Part shown: one piece after another, positions 1-5,179 of the stretch | Position numbering within the stretch: the first letter of the stretch is position 1 | Layout of the letters: every line of letters begins with the position of its first letter | Assembly: GCA_902796505.1 (NCBI GenBank) | Contig: CADBPA010000266.1 | Location: forward strand, 1-6,666 | Direction of reading: 5' to 3' | DNA length: 6,666 bases | From: an uncultured Ruminococcus sp. | GTDB taxonomy: Bacteria; Bacillota; Clostridia; Oscillospirales; CAG-272 | Notes under the pieces: model-generated | Seen by the model: only the letters and a program-made list of their open reading frames with translations | What the model was told of the DNA's origin: nothing | Database searches by the model: none | Program-made: the position numbers and the translations under genes

Positions 1-78
1 CTGCCCGGCGAGAGTTCCCGGCAAAGCGCGGGAAAGGACGCCTCCTTTTCGGGGGCTATGGAAACAAACGACAGGAGT
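1..78 (-). other. Unresolved stretch past the membrane gene, possibly coding
   Basis: On the minus strand, past the stop of the membrane-protein gene, one frame (codons starting at 83, 80, 77 and so on) stays open to the window edge. It reads VELLSFVSIAPEKEASFPAL, and about two thirds of its codons end in G or C, as in the real genes here. I find no ATG, GTG or TTG with a ribosome binding site in that frame. It may be the continuation of the membrane gene after a +1 frameshift, the start of a further gene with an odd start, or chance. No U-rich terminator is visible here. Confidence 0.2.
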
Positions 79-519
79 TCAACACCGCATCCGGCATTGC
101 ATCCGATAGATCTTCCGGGCAAGCGCCGGGAGAGTATCCTCGAAGAAGCGCCGGCTTTCGGCGGGCGAGAAATCCGCCTCTTCCCTTGCTTTCTTGCGGG
201 CGATGAGGATCGAGACGACCTCGACCGCTCCGAAAATGAGGAAAGACAGCGAGACGACCCATTCGATCGCCATCAGCGGTGCGACAAGCGCTACCCCTTT
301 GACGACCAGGGCGCGGTACGCCACGCCGTATACTTCGCTCGGCAGCACGCCTTCTAGGAGCGCCTCAAAGAGGCTTCCGTTGCCGTGGGCGAGCAGAAGC
401 AGGAGCGCGATGAGCGCAAAGGCAGCCGTGTGGAACACGGTCGCCGACCTGAGCTTACGCCTCTCCAAAGAGACCGAGATCAGCGTATTGACCAGAAGAT
501 AAACCAGCAGAAACACCAT
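79..519 (-). CDS. Small multi-spanning membrane protein, function unknown
   Basis: I do not recognise this 146-residue protein. Hydrophobic stretches at about residues 2-18, 27-45, 68-86 and 87-107 suggest four transmembrane helices. A basic loop (ERRKLR, 19-24) follows the first helix and a charged, probably cytoplasmic tail (RKKAREEADFSPAESRRFFED) follows the last. There are no catalytic motifs. The start is the ATG at 519 because AGGAGG lies 7 nt upstream (527-532). An in-frame GTG at 537 would place that ribosome binding site inside the gene. The gene has its own sigma-A promoter (634-662) and a leader of about 100 nt containing a 16-bp palindrome, so it is probably expressed separately from the operon to its right. 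The C-terminus, ending MQCRMRC, looks unnatural, and an adjacent open frame continues past the stop, so a frameshift is possible. Confidence 0.65.
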   Translation of the reverse strand: MVFLLVYLLVNTLISVSLERRKLRSATVFHTAAFALIALLLLLAHGNGSLFEALLEGVLPSEVYGVAYRALVVKGVALVAPLMAIEWVVSLSFLIFGAVEVVSILIARKKAREEADFSPAESRRFFEDTLPALARKIYRMQCRMRC

Positions 520-575
520 ATCTCCGCCTCCTTCCACGTTTTTTCTTTTCCCGTTTGCGCTCCGGCGGGCGAAAA

Positions 576-591
576 GTCCAATCGATTGGAC
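576..591. repeat. Perfect 16-bp palindrome in the membrane-gene leader
   Basis: GTCCAATCGATTGGAC is its own reverse complement over all 16 bases. It lies between the predicted transcription start (about 627) and the ribosome binding site (527-532) of the membrane gene. It could be an operator for a dimeric repressor, or form an RNA hairpin with a 6-bp stem and a UCGA loop. A second short dyad, GCGC-TTT-GCGC, lies beside it at 598-608. No regulator is identified. Confidence 0.5.
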
Positions 592-633
592 AGATCGGCG
601 CTTTGCGCGCGAAAAAAGATTTATGGTTTATAT

Positions 634-662
634 AGTATAACACAAAAAACAGAAAATTGCAA
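634..662 (-). promoter_or_regulatory. Sigma-A promoter of the membrane-protein gene
   Basis: Reading the minus strand, TTGCAA (662-657) is followed after exactly 17 bases by TATACT (639-634). Each box is one or two bases from consensus. DNA upstream of the -35 box is strongly AT-rich. Transcription would start near 627, giving a leader of about 108 nt before the ATG at 519. Confidence 0.75.
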
Positions 663-722
663 GAGCAATGCGAAAAAAATAACGAAATCAGACAAATATT
701 TTTTAAAAAATCCGAAAAGGGC

Positions 723-771
723 AGTTTGGGGAACTTTTTTATCGAAATCCTTCTGAAAAGTTCCCCAAACT
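723..771. repeat. Perfect 16-bp inverted repeat around a 17-base loop
   Basis: The left arm AGTTTGGGGAACTTTT (723-738) is perfectly complementary to the right arm AAAAGTTCCCCAAACT (756-771), with 17 bases between them. Such a long perfect stem is not chance in AT-rich DNA. It lacks a clean U-tract on either strand and is not next to a gene end, so it is not a textbook terminator. It may be a small palindromic element, a backup terminator behind 868-895, or a structured RNA. Confidence 0.75.
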
Positions 772-783
772 TCGAGGCGATTC

Positions 784-823
784 CATTTCGAAAAAGCGTC
801 CATTGCGGCATTTTTTCGAAATG
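784..823. repeat. Perfect 12-bp inverted repeat around a 16-base loop
   Basis: CATTTCGAAAAA (784-795) pairs perfectly with TTTTTCGAAATG (812-823). It begins 12 bases after the larger inverted repeat ends, so the two may form one element. Its loop carries CGTCCATTGCG (797-807), an 11-mer that recurs in the 13-bp repeat array at 4964-4974. Confidence 0.7.
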
Positions 824-826
824 AGT

Positions 827-876
827 GCTTGACAAGAGAAAAAGAGCGCAACGCTTGACAAAAGCGAAAAAGAGCC
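827..876. repeat. Imperfect tandem direct repeat, two copies of about 24 bp
   Basis: GCTTGACAAGAG-AAAAAGAGC (827-847) is repeated as GCTTGACAAAAGCGAAAAAGAGC (853-875), the second copy having two extra bases. The second copy runs into the left arm of the operon terminator, so the first looks like a duplicated half of the terminator region. Confidence 0.5.
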
Positions 877-895
877 GGAAAACGGCGGCTCTTTT
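868..895 (-). terminator. Rho-independent terminator of the nag-like operon
   Basis: AAAAGAGCCG (868-877) pairs with CGGCTCTTTT (886-895) around an 8-base loop. On the minus strand the hairpin follows the stop codon of the last operon gene (911-909) by about 13 bases. It is followed by a T-rich run, TTTTTCGCTTTTG, giving the expected U-tract. Confidence 0.8.
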
Positions 896-908
896 CGGGA
901 AGCGGCGA

Positions 909-1982
909 TCAGAAGATCACGCTGAGGGGATTTTTGCGGTGCGCCTCTTCGATGACGGCGACGGTCATCGCCGCCTGTTCGGGCGGAACGAGGAGGGGGG
1001 CGCCTTCGGTGATCGCGCGGTAGACGCTTTCGTAGATGGCGGCGGTGCCTTCGTCGAAGGCGGTGGTATCGAAATGGCCGGACTCCTCGTGCGTGACGAG
1101 TTTTTCGGAGCAATAGCAGGGGAGGCCGTCCGCATTCCGCAGCGAGGACTCGACGACCGGGCGCGGGGGATTCTCCCCGTCGGTGAAATATTTCATCGTA
1201 TAGTCGTTCGTGGTGGAGCGGAGCGCGCCGCGCGAGCCTTCGATCAGGAGATTATAGTTCGTATAGGGATCGGTGGAGTTGATCTCGATATCGACGAGCG
1301 GACGGTCCGGGGCGGTGAGGAGGATCTTGACGTAGTCCTCGGCGTCGCCGGAGGTGGCGAGGCGGGCGAGGCGGGAGAAGACGACCTCGGTTTTCGGATC
1401 GAAATCGAGGAAGCCGAGCGCCATGCAGATGGGGTGCGGGCCGGTGTTGTAGGCGCTGCCGCCTTTTTTCTTTTGGAGCGTCTGCCAATCCCAGCGGCGG
1501 GAAAAGCCGTTGAAGCGGACGCTGATCTGCTCGATCTTTCCGAGTTTGCCGGAGGCGACGGCGGCGAGGGCGTTTTGGTAATAGGGCGCCGGCTGGGTGT
1601 TCTGGAAGGGGGCGAGGACGAGGCGGCGCGCCTTTGCCTCGGCGATCATTTCGTCGCACTCGGCGCGCGTCGCGGCGAAGGGCTTTTCGGAGAGGACGTG
1701 GAAGCCGTGGCGGAGCAGGTCGAGCGTGATCGGATAATGCTCGTCGGAATAGGAAGCGTTGACGACGAGGTCGATATCCTCCCTGCCGAAAAGTTCGCGG
1801 TAATCTTCGAGAATGACGGCACCCGTGTAGCGTTTTGCCGCGTCGGCGCGCAGCACAGGGTCGCGGTCGACGACGTAGGCGACGGTGTAAAACTTGTTGC
1901 GGGGGGAGAGGTAGTAGGCGCCGTGGATGTCTCTGCCGGACCTTCCCTGCCCGATGACGGCGAGTCTGAGTTTCTTCATCAT
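909..1982 (-). CDS. Gfo/Idh/MocA-family NAD(P)-dependent oxidoreductase
   Basis: A 357-residue cytosolic sugar-type dehydrogenase. Residues 5-120 form the Rossmann domain with the nucleotide loop GQGRSG (11-16), followed by the family EKP motif (99-101) whose lysine is catalytic. The C-terminal alpha/beta domain carries GGSAYNTGPHPICMAL (174-189). There His183 is the usual catalytic histidine, while Asn179 stands where many members have Asp. The length is normal for the family. Family members oxidise or reduce sugars, inositols and glycosides, and the substrate cannot be read from sequence. It is the last gene of the nag-like operon. Its first ATG overlaps the nagA stop (ATGA), suggesting translational coupling. 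A second ATG at 1979 sits at a better distance (7 nt) from GGAG (1987-1990) and may be the true start. A terminator follows. Family assignment is very sure. Confidence 0.93.
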   Translation of the reverse strand: MMKKLRLAVIGQGRSGRDIHGAYYLSPRNKFYTVAYVVDRDPVLRADAAKRYTGAVILEDYRELFGREDIDLVVNASYSDEHYPITLDLLRHGFHVLSEKPFAATRAECDEMIAEAKARRLVLAPFQNTQPAPYYQNALAAVASGKLGKIEQISVRFNGFSRRWDWQTLQKKKGGSAYNTGPHPICMALGFLDFDPKTEVVFSRLARLATSGDAEDYVKILLTAPDRPLVDIEINSTDPYTNYNLLIEGSRGALRSTTNDYTMKYFTDGENPPRPVVESSLRNADGLPCYCSEKLVTHEESGHFDTTAFDEGTAAIYESVYRAITEGAPLLVPPEQAAMTVAVIEEAHRKNPLSVIF

Positions 1983-3190
1983 ATTTCTCCTTTTTCGGAT
2001 GACGCAAAAGCGGTATATTTTCCGGCGACGAACGCGCCGTGGACGCGGATTTTTTCGTCAAAGACGACGAGGTCGGCGGCGCAGCCTTCCCGGATCTCGC
2101 CTGCCGCAAGCCCCATGATCGCGGCCGGGGTGCGCGAGCACATGGCGACGGCGTCGGGGATGGGGAAGCCGCAGTCGAAGACGAGGGTGCGGACGAGGCG
2201 GTCAGCCGTGGCGATACTGCCGGCAAACGCCGAGCGGTCGCGCAATTTGCAGACGCCGTCCTCAACGAGGAAGGGAGTGCCGCTCATCACGCCCTCGCGG
2301 ACGGAAGTGCCGGCGATATGGAGGCTGTCGGTGACGGCGGCAACGCGCTCTTTTCCTTTGATCTTCACGATCATGCGGATCAGTTCGGGCGGCAGATGCC
2401 TGCCGTCGGCGATGACTTCGACCGAAAGTTCGTCGAGCAGGAACGCCGATTCGATCACGCCGAGCGAGCGGAAACCGTGGTCGCGCGTGACGGTGGAGGT
2501 GCAGGAATAGAGATGGGTGACGAGGCGGCAGCCGTTTTCGACCGCGCGCAGGACGTCGGGATAGGTCGCGTCCGAATGGGCGATCGCCGCAAGGATCGCG
2601 TGATCCGAGAGGAAGCGGCAGAATCTGCCGCCGGAGTCCAGCTCCGGCGCGAAGGACCAGCGCGCGATCGCCGGGGCGTACTCTTCGATCAGCGGCTCGT
2701 ACTCTTCGGGGCGCGGCGAAGTGAGGAAGTCGGCGCATTGCGCGCCGGACTGCGCCGGCGAGAGGTACGGCCCTTCGAGGTGCGCGCCGAGGATATGGGG
2801 GGAGAGAGGCTCCTCCTCCGCGGCGACGCGCATCGCGCGCGAGGTCTCCCGGACGGCCCCCCGCATCTTCGGAAAGGGCGCCGCCGAGAGCGTGGGGCAG
2901 ACCGCCGTCGCGCCGTGCGAGAGCTGAAAGCGGCAGCCGGCGAGGATCCCTTCGGCGTTTTCGTTCAGAAAATCGTATCCGGCGGCGCCGTGCGTATGCA
3001 GGTCGATAAAGCCGGGCGAAAGATATTTCCCCGAAAAATCATAACAATTCTTTGCATTTTCCGGCTTTTTCCCGACCGAGACGATCTTTCCGTCCGCGAT
3101 CGTGATCCACGCCGGGGCGCCCGAATCGGGGAAAACGACGCGGTCGGAATACAGGGCGATCCCGTCGCCGGCGGTATTCGGGGCGGTCAC
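1979..3190 (-). CDS. nagA: N-acetylglucosamine-6-phosphate deacetylase-like amidohydrolase
   Basis: A 403-residue amidohydrolase-superfamily deacetylase that removes acetate from an N-acetylated amino sugar, classically GlcNAc-6-P. The metal site is present: HTH (65-67), Glu139 in HLEGPY, His205 in AHSDATY, His226 in THLYS, and catalytic Asp288 in AVTDSLHIAG. The HTH motif matches two-metal NagA types rather than E. coli, which lacks it. The usual THLFNAM / THLYNAM segment reads THLYSCTSTVTRDHG here. This replaces the Asn-Ala and Arg that, as I recall, hold the phosphate in E. coli NagA, while His265 in DGRH is kept. It starts at a GTG that overlaps the nagB stop (GTGA), with GGAGG 8 nt upstream (3199-3203). 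It is third in the operon, and its product should pass to or from the NagB-like partner. The family is sure; the exact substrate is not. Confidence 0.88.
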   Translation of the reverse strand: MTAPNTAGDGIALYSDRVVFPDSGAPAWITIADGKIVSVGKKPENAKNCYDFSGKYLSPGFIDLHTHGAAGYDFLNENAEGILAGCRFQLSHGATAVCPTLSAAPFPKMRGAVRETSRAMRVAAEEEPLSPHILGAHLEGPYLSPAQSGAQCADFLTSPRPEEYEPLIEEYAPAIARWSFAPELDSGGRFCRFLSDHAILAAIAHSDATYPDVLRAVENGCRLVTHLYSCTSTVTRDHGFRSLGVIESAFLLDELSVEVIADGRHLPPELIRMIVKIKGKERVAAVTDSLHIAGTSVREGVMSGTPFLVEDGVCKLRDRSAFAGSIATADRLVRTLVFDCGFPIPDAVAMCSRTPAAIMGLAAGEIREGCAADLVVFDEKIRVHGAFVAGKYTAFASSEKGEI

Positions 3191-3948
3191 AGCGGAAGCC
3201 TCCCCGCGCTGTCGCGGTCGAGATAGAGGATCGCGTTTTTATGGCGGCGCAGCGCGGTGGCAGGCGTTTGCTCGCCGATCGGACCGCAGACGGCCGCGTA
3301 GACGGCGGCGGCTTTGGTGGGCGCCGGGACGATGCAGAAGAGGTAGGGCGCGCGCGTCAAGGTCGGCACGGTGAGGGTGACGGCGTGCGTGGGGACGTCG
3401 GCGAGGTCGGCAAAGCATCCGTCGTGCACCTGCTGTGTGCGGCAGACCTCGTCGAGCGCCACGACCTTGGCGGCAAGCGGATCGGCAAAATCGGCGACCG
3501 GGGGATCGTTGAAGGCGATATGGCCGTTCTCGCCGATGCCCAGCACGACGATATCCGCCGGGTGCTCGGTGACGATCTTCGCGTAGCGGCGCGCCTCGGC
3601 TTCGGCGTCCTTCGCCGTCGGATCGATGTAATCGACGCTGCGGAAGGGGACTTTTCCGAACAGCCGCTCGCGCAGGAAATTGCCGAAGCCCTGCGGCGCG
3701 TCCGCCGAAAGCCCGATATACTCGTCCATATGATAGGCGCGGATCCTCTCCCACGCGATGGGAAGCCGGAGCAGATTTTCGAGGACTTCGTTCTGCGAGG
3801 GGGCGGCGGCGAAGATCATGCGGATCTCCTCTTTTTCGGCGAGAAGTTCGGCGATCTTTGCCGCGATATCCTCCGCGGCTTTTCTGCCCATTTCGGCTCT
3901 GGTATCAAAAATTTCGACTCTTAAAAGGTCTTTTTGTAAACTTTTCAT
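3187..3948 (-). CDS. nagB: Glucosamine-6-phosphate deaminase-like protein (NagB family, divergent)
   Basis: A 253-residue NagB/6-phosphogluconolactonase-fold protein. NagB turns glucosamine-6-P into fructose-6-P plus ammonia. Catalytic motifs are clear: HMDEY (73-77, Asp75 the proton-transfer base) and GIGENGHIAFNDP (137-149, with His143). The usual Glu after GHIAFN is Asp148. The N-terminal loop, usually ATGGTP or ATGSTP, reads AAAPSQ (47-52). The Arg-containing NSRFF segment of E. coli NagB is replaced by QVHDGCF (173-179). Lys212 in PTKA remains. This pattern resembles a NagB-like subgroup I recall from gut Firmicutes, so it is probably not a dead enzyme. ATG at 3948 has GAGG 7 nt upstream, overlapping the stop of the preceding gene. 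It is the second gene of the operon. Confidence 0.87.
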   Translation of the reverse strand: MKSLQKDLLRVEIFDTRAEMGRKAAEDIAAKIAELLAEKEEIRMIFAAAPSQNEVLENLLRLPIAWERIRAYHMDEYIGLSADAPQGFGNFLRERLFGKVPFRSVDYIDPTAKDAEAEARRYAKIVTEHPADIVVLGIGENGHIAFNDPPVADFADPLAAKVVALDEVCRTQQVHDGCFADLADVPTHAVTLTVPTLTRAPYLFCIVPAPTKAAAVYAAVCGPIGEQTPATALRRHKNAILYLDRDSAGRLPL

Positions 3949-3957
3949 AGCATATCC

Positions 3958-4839
3958 TCACAAAACGATCGGATGAACGACCTCTTCCTTGCGGCTTTTC
4001 ATCGAACGCGCGATCGCGTCCATCACGAAAACCGGCGCGATGAGTTCCTCCTCGCGCAGGCGCGGCGCGCCGCCCGAGAGAAGTTCATAGAAGGCATGAA
4101 ACTCCCGGCGGAAGCAGGGGCTATCCCCGGTGACCGGGAACACGCCGCCCTCGTTGCCCGCCTCCGAGAAGCGTTCGGCGGAATAGACGTAACAGCCCTC
4201 GGTGAAGAGCGCCGTGACGGTATACGCGGGATAGCGGAACAGAACGGTGATCTTCCCCCCGTCCTCCGAGGGGGAGGCGACGACGGTTTTCGGGAATCTG
4301 CCGTAGATCTCGCAGAGGATCTCGGTGACGTGCTGGGCGTAAAACCAGAATCCGCCGTAGGAATTATGCAGATCGATCGGACCGCGAACGACGCCGCCGA
4401 GCGTTTCGCCGCCGCGCTTTTCCAGGACGGCGCGGCGCAGGTCCTGCACCTCGTCGATATGAACGCAGCTCGATCCGCCGGTCGGGCGAACGCCGTATTG
4501 CCGGCAGGCGCGCATCAGCCGGATGGCCTCTCCCTCGTCCGAGGTGATCGGCTTATCGAGAAAGACCGGGATACCGGAGGGGAGATAAGGGGCGGCGTAG
4601 GGGTAGTGATTTCTTCCGTCCCGCGCGGTGACGATCAAGCCGTCCACCTGCCCTGCCGCCGCGTCCGGCGAGGGAAGGATCGGCACACCGTATTTTTCCG
4701 CCAGCCGCTCTGCCGCCGCAGGCTCGACGCTGTAGACGCCGACGACTTCGAGGGAGGAATAGTGCGCGTCATCGCGGATAAAACCGAGAAACTGATCGGC
4801 GTGCGAATTTTCGCAGCCGAGAATGGCGATCTTTTTCAT
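3958..4839 (-). CDS. Short Gfo/Idh/MocA-family oxidoreductase, first gene of the operon
   Basis: A 293-residue Gfo/Idh/MocA-type protein, distinct from the one at the operon's far end. The N-terminal domain starts MKKIAILGCENSHAD: the classical GxGxxG loop is absent and replaced by GCENSHA (8-14). The catalytic motif is DKP (95-97, Lys96) instead of EKP. GGFWFYAQHVTEIL (162-175) supplies the conserved second-domain histidine, His170. It is about 50-60 residues shorter than typical members. The start is fixed by ATG at 4839 with GGAGG 7 nt upstream (4847-4851). Although the frame stays open upstream to 5187, that extension covers the promoter and a tandem repeat and is not coding. It heads the operon, 9 nt from nagB. 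NAD(P) use and substrate are unproven; the family is likely. Confidence 0.85.
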   Translation of the reverse strand: MKKIAILGCENSHADQFLGFIRDDAHYSSLEVVGVYSVEPAAAERLAEKYGVPILPSPDAAAGQVDGLIVTARDGRNHYPYAAPYLPSGIPVFLDKPITSDEGEAIRLMRACRQYGVRPTGGSSCVHIDEVQDLRRAVLEKRGGETLGGVVRGPIDLHNSYGGFWFYAQHVTEILCEIYGRFPKTVVASPSEDGGKITVLFRYPAYTVTALFTEGCYVYSAERFSEAGNEGGVFPVTGDSPCFRREFHAFYELLSGGAPRLREEELIAPVFVMDAIARSMKSRKEEVVHPIVL

Positions 4840-4872
4840 GAGGGAACCTCCGTTTTCTTCCTTTATATTTTT

Positions 4873-4901
4873 ATTGTAGCACAAGAGCGAGGATTTTACA
4901 A
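4873..4901 (-). promoter_or_regulatory. Sigma-A promoter of the nag-like operon
   Basis: Minus strand: TTGTAA (4901-4896), 17 bases, then TACAAT (4878-4873). Transcription would start near 4866, leaving a leader of about 27 nt before the ATG at 4839. No catabolite-repression (cre) site or NagR-type operator is obvious beside it. Confidence 0.75.
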
Positions 4902-4946
4902 GCCGGAGTTTCTTGCGTCTTTTGCCGATTTGGATTGCAAAAATTG

Positions 4947-5011
4947 TCCTCGCCGATTGCGTTCGTCCATTGCGCTCGCCGATTGCGCTCGCCAATTGCG
5001 CTTGCCGCTTC
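4947..5011. repeat. 13-bp tandem repeat, about five units
   Basis: Five consecutive 13-base units are TCCTCGCCGATTG, CGTTCGTCCATTG, CGCTCGCCGATTG, CGCTCGCCAATTG and CGCTTGCCGCTTC. Units 3 and 4 differ at one base; the outer units are more worn. Further degenerate matches (GCCGATTTG, GGATTG) lie just to the left. The array sits between the two divergent promoters, about 45 bases from the leftward -35 box and 85 from the rightward one. It could bind a regulator or be a simple expanded repeat. Confidence 0.7.
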
Positions 5012-5095
5012 CGGGAGAAAAATCGCACTGCCGGGCGGACTTCTTCCGAACGCCGACCGTTTTTGAAAATCCGCTCACTTTTTTCGCCTTCCCTA

Positions 5096-5124
5096 TTGAC
5101 AAACCGCGCGGCGGATGCTATAAT
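5096..5124 (+). promoter_or_regulatory. Near-perfect sigma-A promoter of the gpx-ohrR operon
   Basis: Consensus TTGACA (5096-5101) and consensus TATAAT (5119-5124) are separated by 17 bases, with an extended -10 TG at 5116-5117. Transcription should start near 5131. Such a strong promoter fits a gene set held down by a repressor. Confidence 0.9.
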
Positions 5125-5136
5125 AGAGACAAAGCG

Positions 5137-5158
5137 ATTTAATTGAACACAATCGAAT
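5137..5158. promoter_or_regulatory. Probable OhrR operator in the gpx leader
   Basis: ATT-TA-ATTG-AACA-CAAT-CG-AAT is a dyad. Outer arms ATT/AAT and inner arms ATTG/CAAT pair perfectly; only the two bases between them on each side fail. It begins about 6 bases after the predicted transcription start, a repressing position. The centre ATTG-N4-CAAT resembles the B. subtilis ohrA operator as I remember it (AATTG-TATA-CAATT), and the operon encodes an OhrR homologue. Confidence 0.6.
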
Positions 5159-5179
5159 TTGATCAAAGGAGAAAAAACG

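Larger units (their letters stand above)
520..908. other. Gene-free intergenic region rich in inverted repeats
   Basis: This 389-base stretch has no credible gene. From left to right it holds the leader of the membrane gene with a 16-bp palindrome, its promoter, a very AT-rich block (about 640-720, including the perfect palindrome ATTTTTTAAAAAAT at 698-711), two perfect inverted repeats, an imperfect direct repeat and the terminator of the nag-like operon. Frames open across the AT-rich block on both strands follow the inverted repeat rather than any codon pattern. Confidence 0.7.
4840..5179. other. Divergent intergenic region with two opposing promoters
   Basis: This 340-base stretch separates the nag-like operon (leftward) from the gpx operon (rightward). 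It holds the leftward promoter at 4873-4901, a 13-bp tandem repeat array at 4947-5011, the rightward promoter at 5096-5124, and an operator-like dyad at 5137-5158. I see nothing specific at 5012-5095. No credible gene lies in it. Confidence 0.8.

Noticed and set aside
520..537. GTG at 537 as the membrane-gene start
   Set aside because: It would encode the ribosome binding site itself as EGGGD; ATG at 519 is 7 nt after AGGAGG.
723..823. Insertion sequence bounded by inverted repeats
   Set aside because: Only 15-17 bases separate the arms, there is no transposase, and no target-site duplication is evident.
621..851. Open frames of about 75-125 codons across the AT-rich block on both strands
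   Set aside because: No ribosome binding sites, codon use unlike the real genes, and the frames simply read through the inverted repeat in both directions.
829..860. Two TTGACA words on the plus strand as promoter -35 boxes
   Set aside because: No -10 box lies 16-18 bases downstream of either, and no plus-strand gene follows.
4840..4851. Hairpin hiding the ribosome binding site of the first operon gene
   Set aside because: GAGG-TTC-CCTC can pair, but a 4-bp stem with a 3-base loop is too weak to argue for control.
4947..5011. CRISPR array
   Set aside because: Units are 13 bp, directly abutting, with no spacers, and no cas genes are present.
825..5142. Long open frames on the plus strand (825-2510, 2039-3226, 3241-3924, 3973-5142)
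   Set aside because: They lie antisense to clear family genes, have biased Arg/Gly/Asp/Ala-rich composition typical of reverse frames in GC-rich DNA, and show no domain motifs.
5159..5179. TTG at 5159 as the gpx start
   Set aside because: The ribosome binding site AAAGGAG lies after it and correctly spaced before the ATG at 5180; the family starts at that ATG.
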